Assembly (NCBI GenBank): GCA_964547995.1 | Contig: CAZJRB010000039.1 | Span: 1 to 55,852, forward strand | Origin: CAZJRB01 sp964547995 | GTDB taxonomy: Bacteria > Planctomycetota > Planctomycetia > Pirellulales > Thermoguttaceae | Length of the DNA stretch: 55,852 nt | Direction: 5' to 3' | Part shown: piece after piece, positions 7,639 through 16,881 of the stretch | Layout of the letters: each line of letters opens with the position of its first letter | How positions within the stretch are numbered: position 1 is the first letter of the stretch | Made by a program: the position numbers and the translations under genes | Notes under the pieces: generated by a model | The model's input: the letters and a program-made list of their open reading frames with translations, nothing else | Databases searched by the model: none | What the model was told of the DNA's origin: nothing

Positions 7639-8505
7639 ATGAGCAGCATCAGCAGTAAGACAACCTCTTCCGGCGAAGACTACCGGCTGCCGGTTTCCAA
7701 CTACGATCGGGTCTCCAGCATGCTCCTTTCGATGGTGATTCTGCTGGGCATCTTCGTGTTCATCCTGTTCATCATCTGGTTGACCAGCCAGATTTTCCTG
7801 CGTCATGCGGCGGTGCCGGTCCGGATGGTGGAGCTGGGCGAGAGCGATACGCCGATCGGCGGCGGCGACGAACTCGAGGATATCGAGGATTGGGGCCTGG
7901 AAAGCGACCTGATAACCCCCATGCTGCCCGAAACGCTTGCCTCGATCGCCGATGCGGTCGGGCCGCAGAAGGCCATGCTCGACAGTCCGCGGCTGACGGG
8001 CAGCGACCAGGCGGGCGGTACGGGTGACGGCCGCATGCCCGCCGGCGACGGCTTCGGCACCGGAATGGGGCGGCGATGGGAATTCCGCTTCCCACGAGGG
8101 CAATCCAAGGGCCGGTATGCCAAGACGCTCGACTTCTTCGGCATCGTGTTGGGGGTCGTCCAGAAGGGAGGCAAAGTCGAGTACGCCTATAACCTGAGCG
8201 CTTCGACGCCCAGTACGAAAGTGGGGCCGTCGAAGGCCGAGAAGAGATACTACATGACTTGGAAGGGTGGCACCTTGAGAAAGGCCGACGAGCAGTTGCT
8301 CGACGACGCCAAGATCAAGTCGCAGGGCCGGCCCATCCTGAAGTTCCTCTCCCCGGAACTCGAGAGCAAGCTACAGGGGCTCGTCGAGCGGAAGCAACAG
8401 ATCGACCAGCGCCAGGCCGATACCGTGCGGCGCACGGAATTCGGTATTCGAGAAGAGGGAACGGATATGTTCGAGTTTTATATTATCGAGCAGTCCTACA
8501 AGTAA
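7639..8505 (+). CDS. Membrane-anchored protein upstream of ExbB/ExbD
   Basis: 288 residues. The ATG at 7639 is preceded by GAGGGA about 6 bases upstream. A short cytoplasmic N-terminus precedes one strong membrane segment (SMVILLGIFVFILFIIWLTS, around residues 31-50). A periplasmic region follows with an acidic stretch and a Gly-rich segment (GGTGDGRMPAGDGFGTGMG), then a mixed alpha/beta C-terminus. The topology is that of a TonB/TolA-like single-anchor protein, but no TonB C-terminal motif or Pro-rich spacer is seen. Its position directly before an ExbB-ExbD-ExbD set suggests it is a partner of that motor. Product otherwise unrecognised. Confidence 0.6.
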   Translation: MSSISSKTTSSGEDYRLPVSNYDRVSSMLLSMVILLGIFVFILFIIWLTSQIFLRHAAVPVRMVELGESDTPIGGGDELEDIEDWGLESDLITPMLPETLASIADAVGPQKAMLDSPRLTGSDQAGGTGDGRMPAGDGFGTGMGRRWEFRFPRGQSKGRYAKTLDFFGIVLGVVQKGGKVEYAYNLSASTPSTKVGPSKAEKRYYMTWKGGTLRKADEQLLDDAKIKSQGRPILKFLSPELESKLQGLVERKQQIDQRQADTVRRTEFGIREEGTDMFEFYIIEQSYK

Positions 8506-8546
8506 GATCACTACCGGGAGCCGGATATACCTGACCATAAATTTGA

Positions 8547-8644
8547 GTACTACTTCAGCCGTCTGCAGTACGACGGCCTTCCAAGGCCGTCGCTGCGACA
8601 TCGCAACTCCTCGACGGCCTTGGAAGGCCGTCGTACAAAGTGTT
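8547..8644. repeat. REPIN-like element, family A (extended copy)
   Basis: Arms at 8568-8592 and 8612-8636 (hairpin core ACGGCCTTCCAAGGCCGT). Homology to the copy at 47596-47693 runs through the arms, the spacer and about 20 bases of left flank, with only about three mismatches in 98 bases by eye. An outer inverted repeat (ACTTCAGCCG near 8551 and CGGCTGAAAT near 8654) also encloses this copy. Confidence 0.9.
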
Positions 8645-8662
8645 TCACCATTCGGCTGAAAT

Positions 8663-8691
8663 GTTACAAATTTGATCATTCCGGGTACAAT
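8663..8691 (+). promoter_or_regulatory. Possible promoter before exbB-like gene
   Basis: GTTACA (8663-8668), 17 bases, then TACAAT (8686-8691); 4/6 and 5/6 matches to a sigma-70 promoter. It lies about 200 bases before the ATG at 8889 and just after the REPIN. Weak evidence. Confidence 0.35.
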
Positions 8692-8715
8692 AGAAGGCGA
8701 GCAAACAGAAGTTGA

Positions 8716-8775
8716 GTAACCGGGGGGCAACGCCGCGCGGGAGCCCCGTTCCGCGGGACCTTGCCCCCCGGTTAC
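8716..8775. repeat. 15-bp inverted repeat (long hairpin)
   Basis: GTAACCGGGGGGCAA (8716-8730) and its exact reverse complement (8761-8775) enclose a GC-rich loop that can itself pair (CCGCGCGGG...CCGCGGG). Transcribed, it would form a very stable stem 113 bases before the ExbB-like start. After it come three imperfect copies of a 12-base unit (AACTTGAATCGC). It may be an mRNA leader structure or another repeat family; I see no second copy in the window. Confidence 0.6.
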
Positions 8776-8888
8776 TTGAATGACAACTTGAATCGCAACT
8801 TGAACGACAACGAAGGCGGCGGCAACTTTCTTTTCTGTGGCCGGCGAATACAAACGAACCTTAACCTCCCAACCCCGAAGCTTTTTCT

Positions 8889-9545
8889 ATGGACATCTCT
8901 GCGATCACGAACATCGTGGGCTACGTGATTTACACGGCCCTGGCCTTGATTGCCTTGTGGGGTGCGTTTTGCGTCATCATTGTCTTGCGACGCGTGGCAC
9001 AAATTCGATTCCGCACCGAGCAGGAACAAAACGAATTTCTCGAGCATGTGGATGAAAGCCTTGCGGAGGGAGACTACCAGGCTGCGACGGAGACCTGCGA
9101 CGTTGACCAGCGGGCGATGTCGCAGTTGGCGCTTCTGGCTTTGACCAACCGCCATCTCGGTTACGCGAAAATCCGCACTCTGCTGCCCGATCATTTTCAA
9201 CGCGACGTCCTCTCCGACCTGGAGTACCGGCTCAGTTGGGTCTACACCGTTATCAAGGCCGCTCCGATGGTTGGCCTGTTGGGTACGGTCGTAGGCATGA
9301 TGGGCGCGTTCGCCAAGCTGGCCAGCAGCGACCAGAACGTCGACCCGACGCAACTGGCCGACAACATCAGTCTGGCGCTGATTACGACGGCCGCCGGGCT
9401 GGCCATCGCCATTCCGCTGGTGCTGGCCACGGCGAGCATCAACGTGAATATCCGGAAGATGGAAGACCTGGTGTCATCCGGGCTTAGCCGGTTCCTGGAG
9501 TCGTTCCGGGAAGCGATGACGCACTTTCCTTACGAGGAGGAGTAG
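8889..9545 (+). CDS. MotA/TolQ/ExbB-family proton channel protein
   Basis: 218 residues. It forms the inner-membrane proton channel that powers ExbD/TolR-linked work across the envelope. One N-terminal membrane segment (YVIYTALALIALWGAFCVII), a cytoplasmic helical loop, then the conserved pair: KAAPMVGLLGTVVGMMGAF and the following LADNISLALITTAAGLAIAIP. The two downstream ExbD genes follow at 3-base spacings, so the three are almost certainly one operon and one complex. Confidence 0.93.
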   Translation: MDISAITNIVGYVIYTALALIALWGAFCVIIVLRRVAQIRFRTEQEQNEFLEHVDESLAEGDYQAATETCDVDQRAMSQLALLALTNRHLGYAKIRTLLPDHFQRDVLSDLEYRLSWVYTVIKAAPMVGLLGTVVGMMGAFAKLASSDQNVDPTQLADNISLALITTAAGLAIAIPLVLATASINVNIRKMEDLVSSGLSRFLESFREAMTHFPYEEE

Positions 9546-9548
9546 GTT

Positions 9549-10058
9549 ATGGCGGAAGAGCACGCCGGCTACGAGATGCAGCTTCAGGAAGAACAGGGGC
9601 CGGTCCTGATCCGCCGTCCGGTCGAGGACACGGCCGATCTGGACATTACGCCGATGATCGACATCACGTTTCTGCTGTTGATCTTCTTCCTCGTGGCGTC
9701 GGTCCCGGACGCCTCGACGGCGGTGGACCTGCCGCCTGCCCGTTATGGGAAAGGGGTGAGCGATCGTTCGACGGTCATTATTACGATCGCGGCAACCGGG
9801 GAGGGAAAATCCCAGGTTTTTCTCCACGACGGCACGGGCGACGACCCGCTGGCCGACGACCCGGAGAATCCGGATGTCTTGGATGACCAAATCATCCAGT
9901 ATGTGCAGGATGAAGTTATGAAGGGCGGCAAGTCGGGGGTGCTAATTAAGGCGGGTAAGCAGGTGCTTCATCGTGACGTCAACCGCATCGCGGCTGCGGC
10001 GGGGCGGATCGAAGGAGAGGGCGTACCCTTGTATCTGGCCGTGTTTGAGGTCCAGTGA
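9549..10058 (+). CDS. ExbD/TolR-family protein (first copy)
   Basis: 169 residues with a short cytoplasmic N-terminus, then DLDITPMIDITFLLLIFFLV, the ExbD/TolR membrane segment with the proton-relay aspartate in PMID. A periplasmic domain follows that is larger than usual because of an acidic insert (GDDPLADDPENPD), then the GVLIKAGKQVLHRDVNRI segment typical of ExbD C-domains. It starts 3 bases after the ExbB stop. A heteromeric pair with the next gene is likely. Confidence 0.92.
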   Translation: MAEEHAGYEMQLQEEQGPVLIRRPVEDTADLDITPMIDITFLLLIFFLVASVPDASTAVDLPPARYGKGVSDRSTVIITIAATGEGKSQVFLHDGTGDDPLADDPENPDVLDDQIIQYVQDEVMKGGKSGVLIKAGKQVLHRDVNRIAAAAGRIEGEGVPLYLAVFEVQ

Positions 10059-10061
10059 ATC

Positions 10062-10556
10062 ATGTCACAAGCGAATTTCCCGTCTGAAGAAGGGCCGGAA
10101 ACGGTATCGGTCGATTTTCGCCGTCCGGGCGGCCACGAGGACGTTGACATGACGCCGATGGTCGACGTCACGTTCTTGCTGTTGATTTTCTTCATGGTGA
10201 CCGCGGCATTCAGCCTGCAGAAGTCGCTCGAGACCCCGGCCCCCGACCAGGACGAGGAAGCGAGCCAGGCGCAAACCATCGAAGAGATCGAGGAGAACGA
10301 CGACTATGTGATCGTCAGCATCAAGGAAGACGACAGCGTTTGGGTCAACGATAGCGAGGCCCCGAGCGAGCAGCAACTCTTGATGAAACTTCGAGAGGCC
10401 AAAGAGCCGGCGCCGGGGAGCGATTCGGTGGGGCCCACGAGCATGTTGGTCCTGGCCGACGAGGAGTGCCATCACCAAACGGTGGTGATGGTGCTCGATG
10501 CCGGAAATGCGGTTGGTATGGAAAACGTTCGCTTGGCCACCGGGGAAGGAAGATGA
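10062..10556 (+). CDS. ExbD/TolR-family protein (second copy)
   Basis: 164 residues; membrane segment DVDMTPMVDVTFLLLIFFMV with the proton-relay Asp. The periplasmic part has a strongly acidic insert (DQDEEASQAQTIEEIEENDD) and ends with an ExbD-like segment (SMLVLADEECHHQTVVMVLD). Its TGA overlaps the ATG of the next gene (ATGA at 10553-10556), coupling it to the large PQQ protein. Confidence 0.9.
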   Translation: MSQANFPSEEGPETVSVDFRRPGGHEDVDMTPMVDVTFLLLIFFMVTAAFSLQKSLETPAPDQDEEASQAQTIEEIEENDDYVIVSIKEDDSVWVNDSEAPSEQQLLMKLREAKEPAPGSDSVGPTSMLVLADEECHHQTVVMVLDAGNAVGMENVRLATGEGR

Positions 10557-13500
10557 GTTCTGCCGAAAAGTTCGTTGATATCCTGGAAGAAAAAGACCTG
10601 TTGCCGCCGGGTATGATTGAGAAGGTGCGCGCGCAGGTGACCGAATCGGAGCAAGTCGTTTCTGCTGCAAAAGTCGCCAAGGCACTGATCAACGCCGGCC
10701 ATCTCACGCCCGCGCTTGCCAAGCGGCTGTTGGCTGCGGCTGAAGAAGCGGTCAAGGCGGCGCCGTCGTCCGCCGCGGAAGCCGCGCAGGACGACGACTT
10801 GGGGCTGGCCCCGCTGGAGGGCGAAAAGAAACCCGCCAAACCCGCCAAACCTGCAGAGGAGGACGATCTCGGGTTGGCCCCGCTGGATGAGAAGAAGCGT
10901 CCCGAGAAGGCGGAAGGTGAGGCGTTGAGCGCGTTGGACGACGAAAAGCCCCGCGCTTCGGAACCTGCGCTGGCCGACACGACGATCTATAAAGACACCG
11001 AAGCGGATGTTTCAAAGGCGAAGGAGGACGATTTGGGCCTGGCGCCTCTTGGGGGCAAGAAGGCGGCGTCCAAGGGCAAGAAGGCGGAGGATTTGGGGCT
11101 GGCCCCGCTCGACAAGAAAACCAAACCCGTCGCCAAGAAACCGACGCCGCAGAAGGAGAAATCCCAGCAGAAAGCACAACCGCAGAAGAAGGCACAGCCC
11201 CAGCAGAAACCGCAGGAGAAGCAGCCTAAGCAACCCCAAGCGGCACAAGCGGCCAGTGGCACCTCTTTGTTGGATGAGGAACTTCCCGATCTGGATGGGG
11301 CGACCAGCCTGGGGCCCCTCGACGGCCTGATGTCCGACTCCGAACTCTCCGCAGCCGCTGCGGGCGGCAGCGGCATCCTTGCCCCGGTGAAGAAAAAGCC
11401 AAAAGGAATCTGGGCGCTGTTGACCGGGCTGTTGAAGAAGAAAAAAAAGAGAAAACCCGGCAAGAAAGAAAACGTCTGGGATTCGTCGCTGCTGTTGATC
11501 GGTGGCGGGGCCCTTTTGTTTCTGGTGATTGCGTTCGGCGCCCTGTGGTGGGCGGTCCACCGCGGGAGCGGGGATGACGCGCTCGGACAAATCGTCGAGG
11601 CGTACCGTGCCGGGTCGTGGACCCAGGTGATTTCGAATGTCGAGCAGTACCTGAAAAAATTCCCCAACCATAACGGCGTGAGTAGTGCCCGGGTGCTGCG
11701 CGGCGTGGCCCAAATGCGCCAAAGGGGCCCCAGCGACCCCGGCAATGCACTTCTCCTGGCGAAGGAGGTGCTCACGGAGATCACCCCGGAGAAGGAATTT
11801 CCCGGCTCTGCTGCCGACGTGGGAGATGTTCTGCTCGCGATCGCTGAAAACCTGGCAAAGGATGCCCACGAAGACACCGATCCCAAGCTGGTGAGCGACG
11901 CCCACGAGACCGTAAGCCTGCTGGAGAAAGTGGTTCCCCCCCAATACCGGCAGCAGACCAGGTTGAACGAGATCAAGGCGTCGCTTGCCGAAACCGAGCA
12001 CGATATTGACCGCGTTAATGCACTTCGCAAGGCGGTTGCCGATATCCGCGCAGCGGTGAAGGGGGGTGACACCGATAAGGCGTACGAGATTCGCACGATC
12101 CTGTTGCGGCAATTTCCCAGGCTTGCGGATAACGAGGAGTTGATCAAAGCGGTGGAGACGATTTCCCAGGCCCTGCAAACGTCGGTCGAATTGGTCGCTG
12201 AGGAAGTGCCGGCCGAGAAGTCTTTCCCTCCCAGCCTGATATCAACGACGGTAAGTCTGGCCCAGACGGTTAGCAAGGCAAAAGTGCCAAACGTAGAAGG
12301 GCAAACGGTCTTTGCCCTAGTGGACGGTGTTGCCCACGGGCTGGACGCGGCAACGGGCCGCCTGCTCTGGCGTCGGTTTCTCGGAACGGGTACGACGGCG
12401 CGCGGCGTTCCCTTTCCGCCGACGCCGCTGAGCCATTTGCCGGGAAGCGACGTATTGCTGGTGGACCCGGTCCGCAACGAGGTTCTGCGGATAGAGGCGA
12501 AGACGGGCCGGCTTCGCTGGCGCCATCCGATGGGAGGACCGTTTGACGCACACCCGGTCGTCGTCGGCGACGATATCCTGATTGCCATGCCTTCGGGGCG
12601 CCTGGTGATTATCGACGCGGCATCGGGCGAGTCTTCGAGATATGTGCAGTTGCCACAGGCGTTGCACGTGGCCCCGGGAGTCGATAGCGGGCGCGAGCTG
12701 GTTTTTCAACCGGCCGAGCAACTCAACCTCTTCGTGCTCTCGCTGGACGGCAGTTGCCAGCAAGTCGTCTACTTGGAGCACGAGCGGGGTACCATCACCA
12801 CGCCGCCGGTGGTGGCGGGCAGCTATTTGATACTTGCGGTCAACGATTTGGCGGAAGATTCCAACTTGCACGTCCTGTCAATCGGCCAGGGCGGGCCCGG
12901 AACGCCGTTGTGCCGGAAGCTACAGAAGATTCGCCTGAAGGGTCATGTCGATGTGGCGCCGCTGGTTGCCGGCCGGACGGTCCTCGTGACAACCGACTTG
13001 GGCGCGATTTACGTGTTCGACCTCGGCGGCGGAGACCCCGGAGCACCGCTCCAAAAGGTCGCCGACAAGACGTCGACTACTCGCAAGACCAATCTTACCC
13101 GCTATGCCATGATGAAAAGCGGGCACTTCTGGCTCGCCGACATCGAGCTGACAAAGTACGCCATCTTGACGAGCCGCAGACGTCTTGCCCTGAAGTGGAC
13201 CATCGACGAGCACAACGTATTCCTGCAAGCGCCGGTGGCGGTTGGCAACGCAACTTTCCAGGTTCGGCGCAGGGTGGGGATGCCGGGCGCGATCGTCTCG
13301 GCGGTGGCGATGGAAGAGCCGAGTGTCTATTGGGAAACCCGTATTGCAACTCCCCTGGCAGCAGAGCCGATCGTTAGCGCAGAGGGTTCAACGGTGACTG
13401 CGGTAACCCGGCTGAGTTCCTTGTTCCGTTTCAGTGCGGCAAGCCTCCGGGGGCAAATGGTCGCCAACCGCCCGACCGTTGAACTCCCCCCGGCCCAGGT

Positions 13501-14428
13501 TCTTCACCCTTTCACGGAGGTGGTGCAACTGCCGGACGGGCTGCTGGCGATCAGCGCAGGAAAGGGGTCCAAGGAGGTCCCGGTTTTCGATCCCCAGCTT
13601 ACGGGGCGGTTTCACCATGTCGTGCTGCCCGAAGTCATGGCGTGCCATCCTATCGCGTTTGGTACAGGGCTGTTGGTACCGTCCGGACCGGGCCAGGTGT
13701 TTGTGGTGGACCCGAAGACGGGGCAGGATCTTTGTGAGCCGTTTGTTCCCCGGGTAGGAGGCGACACTCAACTGGCCTGGCTGAGGCCCGCACGGGTTTC
13801 AAAAGACCAGGCAATCGCCACCGACGGCCGCTCCAAGCTGTACCGCCTCGGCGTTCGCAGGGATCCGAAGCCCTACCTTACCGCGCTTGAAGAGGGTGAT
13901 TTGACGGAACCGATCGTCACTCGCGCGGCTGTGCTCGGCAACGTCGCCTACATGGTGGACAAGGCGGGGATGTTGACCGGCTTTGGAGCCGCCACGCTCG
14001 TCCCGAGTCTGCAACGCCCACTCGCCGGCCATGTCGTTTGGGGACCGCAACGACTGGGTAACTACGTCCTCTTTTCGACCGACGATGAAAAACTGTTTTG
14101 CCTTGATGAAAAGAAAGTGCTCTGGGAAATCCCTTTGACTTACGGGCGTCTGGCCGGCGTTCCGCTGTCGTCCGGGAACAGTTTCACCCTGACCGCCCGA
14201 GGTGGCGTCGTCTGGACGGTGGATGCAGCCGAAGGCCGGGAGCTGGGGAAGATCGATGCCGGTTGCCCCCTGGCGACCGGGCCCGTGCTCAGCGGCGAGA
14301 AACTGATCGTCGGCGGCCACGACGGAAGCCTCTACGAAGTCAAACAGCCTGTAGCCGAACAGCCTGTAGCCGAACAGCCTGTAGCCGAACAGCCTGTAGC
14401 CGAACAGCCTGCAGCCAAACAGCCTTGA
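10553..14428 (+). CDS. Membrane-anchored TPR and PQQ-type beta-propeller protein
   Basis: 1291 residues. The start at 10553 overlaps the ExbD stop. The N-terminal ~70 residues are helical, with ALINAGHLTPALAKRLL, like the N-terminal region of planctomycete kinases (compare the kinase at 18504). A disordered Lys/Glu/Pro region follows with four copies of DLGLAPL (10793-11120), then a basic stretch and one membrane segment (SSLLLIGGGALLFLVIAFGA, near residue 312). Next come TPR-like helices and a long PQQ-type propeller (GQTVFALVDGVAHGLDAATG, GRLVIIDAASGES, GQVFVVDPKTGQD). It ends in a VAEQP tandem repeat. Topology: kinase-like tail in the cytoplasm, propeller outside. No enzymatic residues are seen; a scaffold or sensing role is inferred. 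Confidence 0.75.
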   Translation: MSSAEKFVDILEEKDLLPPGMIEKVRAQVTESEQVVSAAKVAKALINAGHLTPALAKRLLAAAEEAVKAAPSSAAEAAQDDDLGLAPLEGEKKPAKPAKPAEEDDLGLAPLDEKKRPEKAEGEALSALDDEKPRASEPALADTTIYKDTEADVSKAKEDDLGLAPLGGKKAASKGKKAEDLGLAPLDKKTKPVAKKPTPQKEKSQQKAQPQKKAQPQQKPQEKQPKQPQAAQAASGTSLLDEELPDLDGATSLGPLDGLMSDSELSAAAAGGSGILAPVKKKPKGIWALLTGLLKKKKKRKPGKKENVWDSSLLLIGGGALLFLVIAFGALWWAVHRGSGDDALGQIVEAYRAGSWTQVISNVEQYLKKFPNHNGVSSARVLRGVAQMRQRGPSDPGNALLLAKEVLTEITPEKEFPGSAADVGDVLLAIAENLAKDAHEDTDPKLVSDAHETVSLLEKVVPPQYRQQTRLNEIKASLAETEHDIDRVNALRKAVADIRAAVKGGDTDKAYEIRTILLRQFPRLADNEELIKAVETISQALQTSVELVAEEVPAEKSFPPSLISTTVSLAQTVSKAKVPNVEGQTVFALVDGVAHGLDAATGRLLWRRFLGTGTTARGVPFPPTPLSHLPGSDVLLVDPVRNEVLRIEAKTGRLRWRHPMGGPFDAHPVVVGDDILIAMPSGRLVIIDAASGESSRYVQLPQALHVAPGVDSGRELVFQPAEQLNLFVLSLDGSCQQVVYLEHERGTITTPPVVAGSYLILAVNDLAEDSNLHVLSIGQGGPGTPLCRKLQKIRLKGHVDVAPLVAGRTVLVTTDLGAIYVFDLGGGDPGAPLQKVADKTSTTRKTNLTRYAMMKSGHFWLADIELTKYAILTSRRRLALKWTIDEHNVFLQAPVAVGNATFQVRRRVGMPGAIVSAVAMEEPSVYWETRIATPLAAEPIVSAEGSTVTAVTRLSSLFRFSAASLRGQMVANRPTVELPPAQVLHPFTEVVQLPDGLLAISAGKGSKEVPVFDPQLTGRFHHVVLPEVMACHPIAFGTGLLVPSGPGQVFVVDPKTGQDLCEPFVPRVGGDTQLAWLRPARVSKDQAIATDGRSKLYRLGVRRDPKPYLTALEEGDLTEPIVTRAAVLGNVAYMVDKAGMLTGFGAATLVPSLQRPLAGHVVWGPQRLGNYVLFSTDDEKLFCLDEKKVLWEIPLTYGRLAGVPLSSGNSFTLTARGGVVWTVDAAEGRELGKIDAGCPLATGPVLSGEKLIVGGHDGSLYEVKQPVAEQPVAEQPVAEQPVAEQPAAKQP
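14351..14425 (+). repeat. 15-bp tandem repeat encoding VAEQP
   Basis: Four exact copies of GTAGCCGAACAGCCT (14351-14410) plus a degenerate fifth (14411-14425) encode the C-terminus of the PQQ protein. Near-identity at third codon positions suggests recent slippage expansion; copy number may vary between strains. Confidence 0.9.
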
Positions 14429-14447
14429 GCGGATGTGACCAACGGCC

Positions 14448-16859
14448 ATGCACGACCGATTGTTGAAACTCTTTGTTTGCCTTCTCATTGTGTCGGGGCT
14501 CCAGTCGTCCCTTCGTGCCGACAAGCTGTATGAACGCGAGCCCTACGACCTTGTTACGCTCGACGAAAAAAACAACAATATGGCGTATCTTGTGGAGCCG
14601 CTGCCGCGGCCCTTGCCGAAAAACCCCCGCCCGAGCGACGTCCTGACGGTCAAGCTGTTTCACGACCCCGACAAGGCGGAATTCAGGATCGAATGGCACA
14701 ATATCGACAAGGTCGAGACCTTCGAGCAACTGGTCTTGAAGGAGGCGAACAAACTGGTTGCCGCAAGACAGTTGGACGAAGCGTACGACTACTTCAAGTA
14801 CCTCTTGGACCATCATAAGGACGATCTGCCCGAACTGGATAAGTCGATGCAGGTCTACCTTTTCGAGGAAGCCAAGGACCAGTATCAGAAGAAGTCCTAC
14901 GACGTGGCCCTTGCGATGATGCGGGAGTTGCACCCGCGGAATCCCAAGTATCCCGGACTCGACCGTGCGATGGGCATGGCAACCGACAAGCTCGTTGCCC
15001 ACTACTTGGCGAAGAAGGATTACAGGTCCGTCCGCCGGTTGATCCGCAACCTGAATAAGGCCTATCCCAACCATCCCGAATTTGTCAAGTGGGACAACAC
15101 GCTCAAACAACAGGCAACCGTGCTGTTCAACGAGGCAAGGACCGCCGGGCAGAATGGCGATTACTCCAAAGCCGGGGATTTCCTGCGTGAAGTGAAGAAC
15201 GTCTACCCCGCATATCCGGGCGCCAGGGCCATGGCCCGGAGTCTCCACACGCGCTATCCCCGGGCCATCGTAGGGGTGCAAATCAGGGCCGTTGATCCCC
15301 TGCCCGGCCGCCTCAACGGTTGGGCGGAACAACGTAGCGGACGCCTCCTCTACCGGACCCTGATGGAATACGACGGACCTGGAACGGCGGGCGGGACCTA
15401 CTTCTGCCCCGTCGGCTCGTTCAGCATCGCTCCCATCCAGCGCCGCCTTGCGTGGGAGATTCGTCCCGACATCAAATGGTCCTCCGGAGATGCAACCCTC
15501 AGCGGGTACCACGTCGCGCGGCGGCTGCTCGACGTGGCCAATCCCGCGTCCGACGTCTACAGCGTCCAGTGGGCCAAATTGCTCGGCGGCGTGTCCGTCG
15601 ATCAAGTGTATTCGGTCAATGCCGATCTAAAGTACAATTTCGTCCGCCCCGACGCCCTGCTACGGACTACGCTTGTTCCCTACGGCACGCCTGCGGCAAA
15701 GGACCATCCGCCGTTACCCAACGGCCCGTACATCGTCGCATCCCGCAAAGAACGGGATGTCGTCTATCAAGCCAACAACGACTACTTCGAACAAAGGCAT
15801 CTGAAGGAAGTGGTCGAACGGCACTTTCCCAATGGAGCCACGGCCATCGAGGCGCTCAAGCGGGGCGAAGTCCAGGTGCTCGACCGGATCGGGCCGTGGG
15901 CGGTCAGCGAACTCCGCCGCGCACCCGGTATTCGCGTCGGCAAGTATGGAGTGCCGCAGGTCCACTGCCTGGTTCCCAACATGCGCGAACTGGTTGCCGA
16001 GGGGCCGATCCCGCTGGAGCGAAGGTTCCGCCGGGCGCTCACCTCGGATCGCTCGTTCCGACGGGCCCTGGTTTACGGGATCGACCGCCAGGCAATCTTG
16101 GAGAAACTCCTTAAGGACGAAGCCGTGAGGGACTGCAAGGTCATCAGCGGCCCCTTTCCCCCCGGTGTCGATTTGGAGGACGGTCTGGGCTACGCCGACG
16201 ACCCCAAAATCCGTCCGAGGGAGTACGATTGGCGGATGGCGCTCTTGCTGGCCAACGTTGCCCTGAACAAAGCGATTGCGGCGGAGAAAAAGAGGAGGGA
16301 GATTACCGGGGAACCGGGAGCCGTCGAGGAAGAAATCAAGGAGATTCCCCGGTTTGTGCTGGCCTATTCCGGTGGCGAAATTGCCGAGACGACGTGCAAA
16401 GCCATTAAGGAGTACCTTCAGAAGCTTGAAATTCCGATAGAGTTGAAGCGGCTGCCGGGCCCCGCCCCCCAGCAAATCCCCGAAGACGTCGATTTCCTCT
16501 ATGCCGAATTGGCGATGTGGGAACCGGTGGTCGATGCGAGGCGCCTCCTGGGAGAACGGGGCCTGGCCGGGGGTTGCAGCTCCTACATGAGTCTTGCCCT
16601 GCGGCAACTGGACGAGGCCGCCAACTGGCCCGCGGTCAGGGGAACCTTACAGGATATTCACCGTATTGCCTACCGCGATGTCACCGTGATTCCCTTGTGG
16701 CAGATGGTCAATTTCTATGCCTGCCGCGAGGGCGGCAAGAGGGGACTTGAGGAGAAAGGCTTCTTCGAAACCATGGGAAGAAACCCGATTACCTTGTACC
16801 AGCACGTCGAAGAATGGCGCCCCCCGTTTCTGTATCCGGAAGTTGAGGAAGAACAGTAG
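14448..16859 (+). CDS. TPR plus SBP_bac_5 (peptide-binding-type) exported protein
   Basis: 803 residues from the ATG at 14448, 19 bases after the previous stop. A signal peptide (KLFVCLLIVSGLQSSLRA) is followed by about 250 residues of TPR-like helices (LDEAYDYFKYLLDHHKDDLP, DVALAMMRELHPRNPKYPG, YSKAGDFLREVKNVYPAYPG). The rest looks like a family 5 extracellular solute-binding protein (WEIRPDIKWSSGDATLSGYH, FRRALVYGIDRQAILEKLL, VTVIPLWQMVNFYA). Such proteins normally feed oligopeptides to an ABC permease, but no permease or ATPase is encoded nearby. With the TPR fusion and the ExbB/ExbD neighbours, it more likely works as a receptor in this cluster. Confidence 0.8.
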   Translation: MHDRLLKLFVCLLIVSGLQSSLRADKLYEREPYDLVTLDEKNNNMAYLVEPLPRPLPKNPRPSDVLTVKLFHDPDKAEFRIEWHNIDKVETFEQLVLKEANKLVAARQLDEAYDYFKYLLDHHKDDLPELDKSMQVYLFEEAKDQYQKKSYDVALAMMRELHPRNPKYPGLDRAMGMATDKLVAHYLAKKDYRSVRRLIRNLNKAYPNHPEFVKWDNTLKQQATVLFNEARTAGQNGDYSKAGDFLREVKNVYPAYPGARAMARSLHTRYPRAIVGVQIRAVDPLPGRLNGWAEQRSGRLLYRTLMEYDGPGTAGGTYFCPVGSFSIAPIQRRLAWEIRPDIKWSSGDATLSGYHVARRLLDVANPASDVYSVQWAKLLGGVSVDQVYSVNADLKYNFVRPDALLRTTLVPYGTPAAKDHPPLPNGPYIVASRKERDVVYQANNDYFEQRHLKEVVERHFPNGATAIEALKRGEVQVLDRIGPWAVSELRRAPGIRVGKYGVPQVHCLVPNMRELVAEGPIPLERRFRRALTSDRSFRRALVYGIDRQAILEKLLKDEAVRDCKVISGPFPPGVDLEDGLGYADDPKIRPREYDWRMALLLANVALNKAIAAEKKRREITGEPGAVEEEIKEIPRFVLAYSGGEIAETTCKAIKEYLQKLEIPIELKRLPGPAPQQIPEDVDFLYAELAMWEPVVDARRLLGERGLAGGCSSYMSLALRQLDEAANWPAVRGTLQDIHRIAYRDVTVIPLWQMVNFYACREGGKRGLEEKGFFETMGRNPITLYQHVEEWRPPFLYPEVEEEQ

Positions 16860-16881
16860 AATCCGATCATCGTTTAGCATT

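Noticed and set aside
6016..8103. 695-codon minus-strand open frame
   Set aside because: Antisense to two real plus-strand genes with signal peptide/membrane features; its translation is low-complexity Arg/Pro/Gln-rich.
14351..14425. 15-bp direct repeats as iterons or an attachment site
   Set aside because: They are in frame at the end of the PQQ gene and encode VAEQP copies; no origin or integrase is nearby.
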